Shown piece after piece: positions 1-12,096 of a stretch of 64,000 bases of DNA (positions are counted from its first letter, which is position 1; each line of letters begins with the position of its first letter). The stretch spans positions 124,001-188,000 of the forward strand of contig JALRMH010000043.1 in assembly GCA_026119935.1 (NCBI GenBank), written 5' to 3'. The translations under genes were made by a program, and so were the position numbers. Source of the DNA: Endothia cerciana. Taxonomy: Eukaryota > Ascomycota > Sordariomycetes > Diaporthales > Cryphonectriaceae. A model generated the notes under the pieces. It was not told the origin of the DNA. It did not search any database and saw only the letters and a list, made by a program, of their open reading frames with translations.

Positions 1-1423
1 CCAAGCGAGGCATCCCCCCGGTTCTTCGAAACAATCTCAAACTCCTGCGCCTTGCCGCCAACTCCAGCGATGCTAAATAAGGGCCCGCCCCTGACCTTCA
101 TGGTAGCAGACGACGGTGTAACATCATCAGTCGTGTTCGCCCTCTTGAGGGTCCGCGGCGAGGCGATGGTGACGGTCTTGACCTGGCCCGTCTGGATGCG
201 GCGCAGGCCGGCACGCGCGGCGGACGCGAGGTTCTTGCTCCTGCCGACGCCGGCGGTTCCATAGGGGTCGCCGCCGCCGGTAAACTGCATCGAGACGGTG
301 GGTATCTGCACCTCGACGGCGCTCTCGATGTCGTCATCGTCGCTCCGGCCCTGGGGCTTGGCCTGTTGCTTCTGCCCGTCCTTCTGCGCCGCGTACAGCG
401 CCTTCTGCTCCTCGTGGAACATGGCGTTAAAGGCTGCGGCGGCGATCTTCTCGTCGTCCTTCCTGTTTGGGTACAGCCGCAGCGCCGCGGGCTGCTTGCC
501 CGCAGCGCTGGGGTGCGGCGTCTTGGGCAGCTGCTTGTCTTCCACCGAGGCCGGGCGCCTGGGCGTGGAGGCGGCCGAGGGGTTGGGCGTCGCCGCGCCG
601 CCCTTGGTCGGCCGGAACGGCACCAGGCGCTGCTTCAGCGGCTCGACGATGTTTGTGTTGGAGCCCATGCCCAGGCTGTCCTGCTGCAGCTGTGGGGGGC
701 TGATGGTCGGCCGCCAGACGGACGGCGAGTCCGACCTCTCGCTGCTCGAGCCGCCCCGCTCGCGGCGCTGGCGCCCACGGCCGCGTTCCGGCGAGGCAGT
801 GCGGTCGATGCCGATGCCGATGGTGCGGAGGGCGGCGGCGGTGAACTTGTTCTCCTCCTGTGGCGGGGTGCGGGAGCTGCTGGACGCCGATGTGGAGGAC
901 GCGGAGGACTCTTTCCTCCGGTGTTCCGGGCGCCGGGCAGTCCTGGACGTCACACTGCCGCTCTTGGACGACGGGGCGCTGCTAGACGCTGAGGAGGCAT
1001 CCGAGGACGCGACAGAGGCCTTGCGGCGAGGTGGTGGAGGGGGTGGCGGCGGGTTTGGGTTCCCAAAGGACGATGCGGAGGACTCCGAGCCCGATCGCGA
1101 GCGGTCAGTGCCAGGCCGGCCCTGTGGCGTGGCTGGCCGTGGGTCCTTAGCGGCAGCAAGCCTGGCCCTCTCGCGGATGGACTCGAGCTCTCGCCTGCTG
1201 CTCTCCCCGGGGGGGATCGTACGCACCATCATGCCCATGCGGTTCTGCGGGGGGGACATGCTCGCCTCCCTGCTGGAGGGCGGGGTGAGCTCCATCGGCT
1301 GTGGCATCGGGAGGGGCCTGGGCATCTTTGAGGAGGGGTCCGGCGGAGGCATATAGGCAGTCGCCGGCAGCATCGGGATCTGCTCCTCACCGGGCATGTA
1401 GGTGGCAGACGGGAGCATCAACA

Positions 1424-1503
<80 letters not shown>

Positions 1504-1994
1504 TCCTCATACTTGGCAGATGGGAGTGTGTAGTCCGGGGCGACTTCCTTCTGCCTGATGCGGTTGACGGCAGTCTCGCTCGCCGACCTCTGATGCATCT
1601 GCTTGCGGGCCATGTTCAGGGGCCTTGGCACAAGCGCCTCTGATGAGTTCTTTGGGGGGATCTGGGGACGGTTCGTCCTGTTGTTGTGCCCGTGATGTCT
1701 GTGAAACCTGGAGTACCGACCGGTCACGCCATCGTAGTGAGGAGCAGGCAGGACGGACCGGCGCGAGTGCGCGATCTCGAGCAGTGGCTGGTCGTAGATG
1801 ACGGGGATGTCGGCGCACATGGGACAGGACAGGTCCAGGATGCCCTCGTCGTCCCCCAGGGCCACTTCTTCCTGCTCATGGGGGTCACACCAGTGCTTCA
1901 GGTGGGCTTTGGCGACACACTTCTCCCGGCGGATGAAGTAATGCCTCTCCGGCTCCTCGCAGCCCCCATACCCGAGGTAGGTGAATTTGCACAT
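1..1994 (-). CDS. Large low-complexity protein with Cys/His-rich N-terminus (partial, runs off left edge)
   Basis: One uninterrupted minus-strand frame from an ATG at 1994-1992 to the window edge, 664 codons with no stop, so the C-terminus is missing. I do not recognise a named family. The N-terminus (MCKFTYLGYGGCEEPERHYF, then further Cys and His) carries C2, C12, H18, C26, H31, H34, C36, H39 and a C57-P-M-C60 pair, which looks like a zinc-binding module seen in fungal hypothetical proteins. After it come a Glu-Gln dipeptide repeat (1425-1500), Ser/Pro/Arg-rich disordered sequence, and a proline run near residue 310. The sequence from about 470 to 1 (near residues 510-664) is less simple and Ala/Lys-rich. 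A CAACAG acceptor lies just upstream of the ATG (near 2003), so a 5'UTR intron or a short upstream exon is possible. Coding status is supported by the clean long frame and strong codon-position bias; function is unknown. Confidence 0.75.
1425..1502. repeat. Hexanucleotide microsatellite, about 13 copies of TGCTCC, in coding sequence
   Basis: Perfect 6-bp repeat (10 consecutive copies fill 1441-1500 alone). On the minus strand it encodes an alternating Glu-Gln tract in the partial gene at the left edge. The 6-bp unit keeps the frame, so copy number can vary without breaking the protein. Confidence 0.95.
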
Positions 1995-4900
1995 ATCCGT
2001 CTGTTGGGAAGACCGCGTCCTGTCGTCGAGGGGCTCTGCAGCAGAAGGGAAACCAGGCGGACGGGAGGCCGGCGCGGTGGGGTGGGTGAAAAGAGCTGGA
2101 AGTTGGTGCTGCTGGCGCTGTTGGTCGCGGGCCGTCTTGACGCAGCGAGGTCTGGGGCCGGACAAGAATTACAGAGAGATCTTGGTTGGTATTGAGAACC
2201 TCTCACGAGAATGTTACTCTCCCCCGGATGTTATAGTCTCTGGGAGAGGCCGACCTCTTGACTGCACTGGCAGGTGAAACAGGTGAGATCCCGGGGCATT
2301 GTCTGCTGTTCCAGAAGACATGGTGAGAGAGACCGGCGACGAAGGCCACCAAGCACCGCTGAGACGATCGACACTGCGTTTGACGCAGCGAGCAGCGCTC
2401 GCTGAAGCGTCGTACCGGCTCAGAACGCGACCTCGACCACGTCCACGGCCGCAGAGCCGCGGCACCGGCCTGGCTGACTGTACAGATGGACACTGGAAGT
2501 CATGCTCTGCGGTGCTCGAACCAAGCCAGGCCGGGAGACTGCCCGGGCCGACGGGGCGCAAAGCCCGGGAGAAGGGGCCGTCATGGTCGGGGAGAGAGAG
2601 GACAGGGGCAGAACCCCATTAGCTGGGGGGCGTCTGCCTGCTGTTTTGTTTCAACGCGGCCAGACTGCCCGGCTGCCGTCGTGGTCGTCGAGGCGTGAGT
2701 GAGGAGGGAGAAAAGTTTCGAGGTGGGCGAGCAGGGCCAGGGCTGGCTTCAGCTGGGGCTTACTGTGATGGCCGGCGCGCGCACTAACACGGCTGGCCTA
2801 GTGTTTAGGTGTGGGGGTGTTAGCGAATGAACCCCTCGCGCCCGCCGTCAGCAGACCTGGACTGGGGCCACCCAAACGGCTCGAAACTCCACTGCCGGTG
2901 GGTATGGCGGTGGTCCAGGGGCCTATTCTTGGAAACAAGATTATCTCATGGCTCGAGACGCCTGCCCAAACGTCAACCTGCCTGTCGGCGTTATCCAACC
3001 CCTCGATGGTTCGGCGTAACCGGTCATAGGTATCGATCGTCCTGGACTGCGAAGAGAGGCCCATCGCCCAGGTAGCCTCCACAGCCTTACCGTATGTACC
3101 CTTCTCCCTTGTCCAACGATCTCTTCTTCTTCTTCGTCTCCCCTCCTTCCTTGATGCTGACCGCGAACTTGACCCTGATAGCTTAGTCAGGACCGGCCGT
3201 GATCGGTTTGGCCGGCTCGCTTGCCTGGTGCCCAGAGGCCACGGCGGGCTCACTCCCTCCCCTTGATGCCCGGGGCCGATCGATCCTGGGCTGTCGTGTC
3301 AGCAGCATCTCTGGAGATTACTCGTCATGCGTCATTGCAAAGAGCAGACGGCGTCCTGTCTACAGCTGCAGCGACACAGTGGGGTATGAGCCGGCGTGCC
3401 GAAAGCGGCAGACAAAGGTAATCCCCTCGATGTGATAAAGATCCTTCCAGGAGAGAGACTCCCCCATCGTGCTACAGGTGACTATCCTAGTTGACAGGGG
3501 CTACAGAAGATCGGCATTATGCATGGCGACATCAGGCCCCAGAACCCCGTCAGGAGTTCCGGTGAAGACTGCTTGAAGATGCATAAAAATGAGAGCCTGT
3601 ACTCAAAGTCTTCACGGCAGAACCTATCCCTCAGCGCGTTACGTGGCCGCACATAATCGCGTCATATGGTCAAATAGTAGTAATCCACCCAGACCAGCAC
3701 ACGGCGGCGGTCGTCGTGGGGTGATTGGTTTCCGGGCCGGGAACGCGCACCCACCCTGGTGAGGCCAGCGCCGGTGACGATGATGAGCCGGGAGGGGATG
3801 AAGATGGGGACGGGAGGCCAGGTACTTCCCCAACACCCTTGGCGTCAATGCCTCACAAGCCGGAGCGGCCTCAGGTCGCTCAGAGCCGTGAGAGCGCAGC
3901 GCTGTCGGATGGCGATGGCAGCGCGAGACGTGGAAGGGGGTCCTGGGGCGAAACATCAGGCTGGGCGACAGGACGACATCCGCAATACGAATAGATGGAC
4001 CACAATTCTGGGCAGAGTCCCTTGGGCGGTATCATCGTGCGTGCGATTCTCCAACGGTGTTGACGTGCGCTCCTCCCAAGGTGCAGCAGAGCATGAGGAG
4101 TTTTCAGCTCGAGGCCCGTTCTGGCCCCGGCATAACCACCTCTCCGCGCTTGGGGGCCGGGCTGAACTACGACGCGGCTGCTGCCCGGGACACAACCTCG
4201 CCGTGAACGTCATTTCAACGTCAAGCTGCAGCCCACTCAAGATCCTGTGGACCCCCCCCCCCCCCGTCAGCCGGACTCTCTAAAAATATCTGCTGCACCC
4301 GAGTGGGGCCGCCCATCCAAGCCACTCTGACAAGCCGGTCCGAGCCCCTTTGCGGCCCAGGGTCGAGGCCAACCGGGCCGGGAACCATGATGAAGCCGAG
4401 TTCTACGTCACTCTTCCCAAAGCATCCTTCATTGTCCCGCGGGTGGCCCTTCAGACCCAGACAACGTTGAATTCTGAGGTGCAGGAGTGAGGTTGTTTTA
4501 CAGATCATAATAAGACTCCCGCAATCTGGGATGCGAACCAATACATATATGTACACGATAGGCTGGATTCCGATAGAGATCATGAATCCCCCCCCCCCCT
4601 TCCTTCTTGGCCCCATAGTAGTATAAGCAATGCTCAGGGCCTGCGCAGGTGGCCCACGTTCGACTTGCCAATTTCGAATTATCCATGCCCTCGAGGATGA
4701 GGAGAGCCTCGAATGCTCCAGTGGAGCTCACCAAAGAATGCACCAGCATGTCCCCAGGCCGTACGTACGCTCATACCTACTGCTGTGATAAGATCCCCGA
4801 CACCCTCCCACGGATCTGATACATAGTGGCCCTTGTGCACTTGACGTGGGAGGACCTGCCCACCACAGCTTCCAATTTCCCTGGACGGTGGTCTTCATTC

Positions 4901-5831
4901 GTTCTCTGATAACGCTTTGCTTGACGAGTCAAGGCCACTAGGCCTTTCACCGCTGGCCGTATCGCGCGCTCTGCCCGGCTCCTGATAACTTCATCGATCT
5001 GCAGAAGCCCAGTCAGGTCTCTTGGTTTGTTCTGGGTCCTCGACCAGTTGTGGCCGGAGCCATGGCTTCCTGGACGTCTTGAACGGTGGAATCCTATTCT
5101 ACTCAACTGGGCAGTAGAGGCTGTCATCAAACGCAAAACTATCGTCAATACAACGCAAATGATGAAGAGCCGAGAGGAGAATCGTTGATGAGGTAAAGTA
5201 GCCTTGCCATATCTGGCTGAGCCAGACAGGCTGGGAGGGGTGAGGTTGATTCATAACCCGGGAAGGCTTCTGGTGTATAATTCATATCAAGACCCATAGA
5301 TAAGCTCGCGCCGGTTTATCCAGCCAGGAAGGATACATGTTGTCTCTAAGTAAGCATCAGAGGCGTAAGAGCACCTGTGATGAACGTCTATAATCGCTAT
5401 CACAGCCAGACAACGCTAGATAGAGAAGAGGGCCATAATCTCAGAGATTGAAATATTAATCACCGGTATTTCATTGTACTTCAAGGTTTTTCCGTGGTTT
5501 TTTTTTTTTTGGTTGGGGGGTGGGGGGGCTTTTGGCAAGCAAAGGGAAAGGAACTCAGACGGAGGATGGAAAGTTGTCTCATTCTGTCGTGAAAAGGAAA
5601 AAAACGAATGATAGTAAATACTGACCCCGCCAAGACAATCTGGGCGAGGCCTTGGGGAACCTCCAAAACAGCAGCCGCACCGCTCATCAATACACACAAT
5701 TGCTCGATGTGGTCCAGACAAAATCGCAGAAATGGTCATTACAGGTCGTCAAGTTCCAACTCCCACACCGGTACCATCATGATGCTCCCTTTCTGTCTTC
5801 TTTCTTTATCTTCTGGAAAGATGCTCCTTCT
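1995..5831. other. Gene-free interval of 3.8 kb
   Basis: No convincing coding region on either strand; open frames here are short, lack recognisable motifs and overlap each other. It probably holds the 5' leader and promoter of the left-edge gene and the 3' region of the oxygenase-like gene. Homopolymers stand out: a C14 run at 4252-4265, a C10 run near 4590, and a T13 run at 5498-5510 followed by G-rich sequence. Confidence 0.6.
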
Positions 5832-7292
5832 TTACAGGTCATCACCGGGCCGGGGACGCTTCGCCGGCCGCGCGGAGGTCTTCTTTGTGAGGAGGTGGCT
5901 GTCGTCCACCACGCCGGCGGTGACCATCTCCTCGTCCACCATCTCGCAGTTCATGTGCTCCAGGAACTTCTGCTGCTCCTTCAGGAACGCCTTGAGCTTC
6001 CGGGTCGAGACCCCGCGGCCCGCGGCGCGGGACTCGCGGATCTCCTTCAGCTCGGCCCGGATGCGCTCCTCCAGGATCTCGAGGCGGTACTCACTGAACT
6101 GGGCGTAGAGCTCCTTCAGGTCTGAGATCGGCCGGACGGTTGTGAGGACGGTGTCGTCCCTGACGAGGGGGTTCTTGGGGCGGAAGGACGTAACCACTAG
6201 GGCGACGCTGTCAGTTTTTGTTTCTTTCTTTTCTTTTCTTGTTCCGAAATGGAGATGATATAAGGGCGGGCCGTCAGGGGCCACTTACTAGTGATACGCT
6301 CGGTGCCGCCGAGGGCACGAAGCGCCTGGTGCTCGATGTATCTTCCTTGGAGGACGACTGCGCATCCCTGTACGGATGAGGAGAGAAGAGGCTTGCCGTC
6401 AGCATATCGTCGCGCCTCACGGATACAGGATGTAGTGATCTCGAGATGTGGTTCTGCTGGTGGTGGTGGTGGTGGTGGTGGTGGTGACGATGATCATGTT
6501 GCATGATAGCTTTACGTATGAATCAATCATACCATCTGGGGTCCTCGGACTTTCATAATCTCGCCGGTGCCCGTCCGGAGGGCCGTCTCGCCGCCGATCA
6601 TCTGAGAGCAGTCGGAGAGCATCGTGACGCACACGAAGGGGTAGCTGTCGGTGTGCCAGCCGACTATGGCGTCCTTGTCGTCCTCGTCCTCCTCGTTCTC
6701 GTGGTATGCGCGGAGCTCCTCGTCCATCTGCTCCTTGGACTGCACGGAGAGGTTGATGTGGGCGATCTCGAGGTCCATCGCCGGGATCAGCTCGATCCCC
6801 GCGATGCTCGAGATGATCCGCAGCACCTCCGGGTTCTTCCAGGTGTCATAGACGAAGGGGGCGTATCTGTGTTGCTGGTCAGCTCCTGCAGCCTCGTCTT
6901 TGAGAGTTATGAGGGGGCTGGGGCGGGTCTTGCTTGTTGGCGAAGCCACGGAGCTGGCAGTGCGAGAGGTTGCTCGAGACGCTGCAGTTGTCCATGACCT
7001 CCTTGCTCAGGACCTCGCCACGGAACCTCATCACGGCCTCCTGCGTGAAGAGGGGGAAGGGCTCGGAGACGGCGACAGGCGACACGCCATGCCTGTCGGC
7101 GAAGCCGAGCTCCTCCATGGAGTGGACCTTCTTGGGGGCTGTGTACTGGAGGTGCTTCTCGGGGCTGAAGGGCTCCTTGGCCAACACCTGCTGCACCGGC
7201 TGGACCATGGGCTCCACGATGATGGGCGTCGCGGTCCAGCCTATACTGGGCTTCCTGCCGAAGTTTGGGGCAAATACTTCGGCGGCTGCCAT
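5832..7292 (-). CDS. 2-oxoglutarate/Fe(II) oxygenase-like protein, 4 exons, 378 aa
   Basis: Exons (minus) 7292-6934, 6866-6533, 6367-6289 and 6196-5832; introns of 67, 165 and 92 nt. All phases match. The assembled 378-aa protein has an HxD-type iron motif (GW-H191-T-D193-SYPFV) followed by a distal His (H244, in GRYIEHQALRALG) and arginines at 255 and 263, the expected order for a double-stranded beta-helix 2OG oxygenase. The C-terminal 110 residues are a charged, probably coiled-coil region with a basic Lys/Arg-rich end (KRPRP) that may act as a nuclear signal. Intron 1 uses a GC donor (GCAAGA) with a good GCTGAC branch and ACAG acceptor; using it is what restores the frame (GFANK-YAPFVYDTW). 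The substrate cannot be deduced. The oxygenase assignment comes from motif order only; the gene model itself is firmer than the function. Confidence 0.72.
6455..6486. repeat. GGT trinucleotide repeat inside an intron
   Basis: About ten GGT units (CAC-repeat on the transcribed minus strand) lie inside the 165-nt second intron of the oxygenase-like gene, so they are removed from the mRNA. Confidence 0.9.
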
Positions 7293-7925
7293 GGTGCTAT
7301 TGATAGGGATTGAGTCAGGTACTGCCCAGAAAGAGGTATATTAAGAGGTAGGTAGAGTCTATCTGGCATGCAACGGGGGCGTAGTAATCTCGGTACGAAA
7401 CCGTCAGGAGCTCTGATGTCCCAGAATGCTGGGACGGGGGGGGGGCTTGTTGCGGGGGACCACGGCCTCCTTTATACCTATGACGACCTTATCGTCGGTA
7501 TACAGTGCAGTGGAAGTCCCATGAAGCAACAGGTACGTATCGTGCATGTATCAGGCGTGAGGAAAGACCTCATTGGGTGGTGCAATGATAAGCGGTAGGC
7601 GTTGCCATCGCGATCCGGACCCCAGACGCCCTCCCTCCCTGTGAAGCACGGGAGCCCAACCCCCGCCTGCCTTGGAGAGAGATAGCCATGCGGTCCACAA
7701 GGAGGGGAGGGGGGTGGGTAATCGTCCATGAGTATCAAGGCCTGGGGAGACTCCGCGTCTCTTGGGCCGACGCCGCGGGGTGACTCGCCGATAAGTGCTA
7801 CCAGCTGCTGCGCTGGCCTCTCGACCGCAGACACGACCAGTCTAGCTTGAAACAGCGCTCGATCCGCCACTTTGCGAGGCGCCAGTCTGATGAGAGACGA
7901 TTAGTGGGCTGAATTCCAACTCGAA

Positions 7926-7946
7926 CATCATCATCAACATCATCAC

Positions 7947-8001
<55 letters not shown>

Positions 8002-8022
8002 GTCGTCGTCGTCGTCGTCATC
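7926..8022. repeat. ATC/GTC trinucleotide repeat tract
   Basis: Roughly 20 ATC units with one early interruption, passing directly into six CGT/GTC units. It is intergenic and reads as poly-Met or poly-Asp depending on frame, so apparent ORFs through it should be ignored. Confidence 0.95.
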
Positions 8023-9613
8023 AAGAAGAACCTGAACAGTACTAGTTGTAACGTCGTCACGATGCATATGATCAAGTCAACAAGGTTGTGCGGATGCAAG
8101 AGGTGATGACCTCACGGAGGGCGTTCCGCCAGCCTCATAGATAACTACCGCCCTCACCCAAGGCAGGGAGGTAGGGTGTGGATAGCTTGGCGCCGTGTGG
8201 GTTCGAGATACCAAGCAGCGCCATCAGGCACGGGGACCCCGGGTTGTGTTGATAGACAATCAATCAATCAATCAATCAGTGTCGTGGAAGACAGTGGCTG
8301 GCGTCGAAACGATAAGAGCCGTCCCCGTTCCCGTCCCCTCTGTTCGAGCCAGTATAGGCCATGTGGGGAGAGCTAGTATCACCGAGAACGGACGCACCAA
8401 GTTTTGGAGTGATCAGCTCCATGACGACGATCGAAAGCCAAATGGACGACGGCCCTCCTCCCGATGTGATGGGCGGGCGGCCGTGGCTGTAGGAAGGGGG
8501 GAGGGGGGTGAGATCGAAGACGGGCGAGATTCGAAACAAGAAAGGGGGGAGGGAGAGAGAAGGGACCGGGAAGAAAAAAAAAGGAGAGAAAGAAAAAAAA
8601 AGAAACAAGGAGACGACGACGGTGTGCCTTGCTCGAACGACCTCGGCGATGGCTCGGGAGTATAAAGTGATGCAGCTGAGGTGGGCCAACCGGCAACTAG
8701 AGCTGGCCTGGTTCTGATTAGCCTAGCGCTGTGCTGCTCTGGGCGAGCCTCGTGGCAAAGGGGACGTTGGAAATGTGCACGTGATGGGGATATTTAGAGC
8801 TGAGGGACCGAGAGCCTTCTCTGTGGGCCGACGTTGGGTGCTTCTCAGCGGAGCGGTCCAGAACGCCCCCATTCCCTCATCCTCTTGTCCCTGACTTCTC
8901 ACCTCTACTCTTCCCCCCCATCCCCCTTCCCATGCATGCCTAGTGTGCATGACTCTATCCGCCCGTCCCTGGGTCAGTCAGAAAGATGTCAGTGCATTAG
9001 TTGCATGCACTACCACGTCGTGACAACTCATGATAAGCCCGGACGGGTAACTATATCTCCGTTAACGGAGGATAGTCCCGAAATCTGTGGCACGTCGGTA
9101 GATCCCCCTAGATAAGTGCTGCCCGGAACGGACCACCCATTCGTGACTGGTCTCTTTTGCTTGCTACCTCATTTCCCCACAGAGTCCTCGGGCCTCAGCC
9201 AGGCCTATGCCTCATCCGTGCAGAGGTAGGGATCCATTCTCGTCTCCCTCTGCCGCGGTGTGCCACTATCAGCTGGTGTTCTTTCCTCACCATTCCTCCC
9301 CCAGACGCCCCAGGGACGGCCGGGGACCCACCAGGGAGTGAACTCCCAGCCCAACCATGCTCGAACACGACATCCCACACTGCCGTCACTGCCGGTGAGG
9401 CGTCCTCTGGGGGATGTGCTCATGTGGGACTCTCTCTGGGAGATGCATCTCCGTGGGTGGGTGCAGATCCCCACCCTACCATGTTCGGGAGCGAGCCGGA
9501 CGTCGTCCTGGCCACTTATGCAGCCCACCGAGGGCATCACGAGCTTGGCGCCCTGCTCTGTTTGGATCAATATGTATGCAGCGCGGTTCACGCCGCGCCC
9601 AGGCCTCGGGGTA

Positions 9614-9656
9614 AATTTTTTTCTTTCTTTCTTTCTTTCCTTCTTTCTTTCTTTCC
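9614..9656. repeat. TTTC tetranucleotide repeat
   Basis: Nine to ten TTTC units with one CTTC-type interruption, followed by a T-rich tract. Intergenic. Confidence 0.9.
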
Positions 9657-10460
9657 CTCTTTTTGTTTGTTTCTGCTCTCCCTCCCCCCCTTTTTGTGAC
9701 TTATCTCTTCCTTGCGAGTCACGCGTAAGCCTCTCGGCCCTCTCTGTCCCCGTAAGGAGCCGCTTCGTCGTCGGCTGGCTGCGATCACCTGTCAACCTTG
9801 CATACGATCCTCTTTGTTCCCCGTTCCCCCTTCCCCCTTCTTTGTCTCTTTCGGCGTGGTCTAGAATGGAGGGTGACCAAACTCCGGACCCCGTATCACA
9901 CGCTCCAATCCACCAGGTTTGACGTAATATGTACGCCCGCATTGGGCCTCTATGTGAGGGGAAACTGCATGGAGCCGGGTCCAAGGTGCGACGCTGGAGA
10001 GAGAGGACAGGTCCTCGTGTAAGCGCCGGTGTATAAGGGCTATACCAACTGCAGCCTGGCCCTTCCACCAAGTGCAAACTGGGCATCCTCACCACTGTAT
10101 ACTCGATCATGGGGACCCACATCCACATTCAGGAGCCTGGACAGAACAGCCAATCAATGATGACACCGGGGGGATAGGCGCTTGTTCTGAGGAGGGACGC
10201 TGTGCTCCAAGCGACCCCGGACCCGCCCATGGTTATCGTGAACCGAGATATATGGGAGGAGACGAGCTAGGCGCCCTTTTTGCCCGCCGTCTCCTGCGGA
10301 AGGGCCCGACCCTCGACATGGTACGACCTGCAGACCATGGCTCGAAGGATTTTCAACAGCCTGGGACGCGGGCCACGTTGTGCCTACCGTTGAGCATCTT
10401 CGGGTAGAGGCTGTTGACCAGCATCTGGTCAAGAACGAACGGCTTTCACGTCCCGAGCCC

Positions 10461-10486
10461 TTTTTTTTTTTTTTTTTTTTTTTTTT
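10461..10486. repeat. T26 homopolymer
   Basis: Uninterrupted run of 26 T. It could be the poly(A) end of an old retroposed copy on the minus strand, but no target-site duplication or recognisable body was seen next to it. Confidence 0.9.
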
Positions 10487-12096
10487 GGTGGAGACCTGCT
10501 CTGTGACATTGTGGAATACGAAAGTTCATAGACTGTTTGGTATCTAACCCATACCACTCGGTGGTTTCGTTCTGCTGCATATCTTGACCAGGATGGGAGC
10601 CTGACTCCTCGCCTGTAGACTATTGTTTCAGACCGGACATCATCTCTCCAGCAAAAAACATTCCTGCCTAGAAATGTGTAACTTTTATCAGAACATACCA
10701 TTGTGAAAGAGTTATGCGGTCGCCGGGGCCGGGGCCAGTAGTTCAAGCGTGTTGTTGTCTTTCTTCTCCTTCGTCTTCTTCGTCTTCCCAACTATTTGCC
10801 TCGCAGGATCCCCGACCGTTAAGTCGAGAGAAGAGATAAACCGCGCCTCGTGACGATTGATAAATCTTGCAGATGGTCGTTGCAAAGACGGACTGATCTT
10901 ACCATACGCGTCGTTGCCCAAGGCCTAGGGCACCCACCGACCCAGGGCGCGTCGTAAATAAGCCCGGGAGCAGCCAGGACACGGAACGACTCACACAGGC
11001 TCTGGTTCTCAGTGTTGGACACAATGTTTGTGTCTTTGGTCTTTGGTCCCCTCCCTTCCCCCCTCCTTTCAAGAGCCTAAGGGTCGATCAAGGCCTGGTT
11101 GGTATAGTGTCTTGAGCGGCAACGTCGCCCATGCATACGTGGTTCGAGAGGGACAAACAAGAGCGCCGGGCTATTTCCTACGTCCCTTTCTTCCCGACGT
11201 GTATATAAAAGGTTAGCTTCTAATCCCCTCCCCTGGCGGACGGTACTTCCTCTCTTTGAATTACCTCTCCAAGCCGCGCTCCCCTCCACCCCATTTCCCC
11301 CACCCTTCCCCTTTGGGGTTCGGTGATAATAACAATGATGATCATTATCGATATCTATGTGCGCACCAAGCTATCCATAAAACCAACCTGCATAACGTGT
11401 GGCCGGACTCCAGCCGCGCATACCCCGAGCCGCCCCAGCAGCAGCACCCCCCGCCGTCGTCCATGTCCTTAAGGGCCGGGTGGAATTTGTCTGGCCCGCC
11501 TCTCACAGAAACTAGCTCGCGCTTGGCCCCCGGGGGGGGGGGGGTAATAACTTTGAAGTAGTTCCATATGATCATACTCCCAGAGACGTTTTGGGGAGGA
11601 ACGCCGGACGAGCCGGCTGGCTCTCAGCAGGCTGGACCAAGGGGGGGTGGTTTGGGGCTAGACGAAGGAACGAGGGGATCGTGGAGGGCGCCTGCACACC
11701 TCACCTGACATCCTTCCGGGGCGGGGAACCCGCTGACAAGGGGCCTTCAGAGCGGTAAATTTTGGGCTTTAGCTCGTCACGCGATAGAGAGAGAGAGAGA
11801 CACCAGTGGGTAGTCCCCAATGCAACATACGATAGATACGTGGAGCTGAAGGCGCGATGGGGTAGCCACCGAGGACGGCGGGCTGAACTCTCTTTGCCTC
11901 CCCACCACCTTTTGAGTCTGGCGGCTCAGGGCGAGTATGTCTCTAAGTCTAGCTGTAGCTCTAAATCTAAGAATGCAATGAGAGAGACGTGAAGAGGCGG
12001 CATCTCTGGTGTGCCCTGCTGGGAAGCCGGGTAGGGGGATGTCAAAGAAAGCATGTCGGTGATGGCCCACCAACAGCGGTCTCGTGTTGTTGTTGC

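Larger units (their letters stand above)
7293..12096. other. Gene-free interval of 4.8 kb with many simple repeats
   Basis: I see no supportable gene. The interval contains an ATC/GTC trinucleotide tract (7926-8022), an AATC tetranucleotide (8258-8279), TTTC repeats (9614-9656), a T26 run (10461-10486), a G13 run (11532-11544) and A/G-rich sequence at 8520-8620. Long apparent reading frames here, such as one on the minus strand across 9205-10128, pass through these repeats and have no family signature. Confidence 0.6.

Noticed and set aside
298..1356. 352-codon plus-strand open frame
   Set aside because: It is the antisense of the left-edge minus-strand gene, with Arg/Ser/Leu composition typical of a shadow frame in GC-rich coding DNA.
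8190..8220. GGTTCGAGA, resembling the B box of a tRNA gene
   Set aside because: No matching acceptor stem, A box or anticodon arm could be drawn around it.
9205..10128. 307-codon minus-strand open frame
   Set aside because: It crosses the TTTC microsatellite, giving a Lys/Glu/Arg run, and has no domain, no splice support and no codon bias like the real genes.
10461..10486. Poly-T run considered as the tail of a retroposon
   Set aside because: No open frame, target-site duplication or repeat partner was found next to it.
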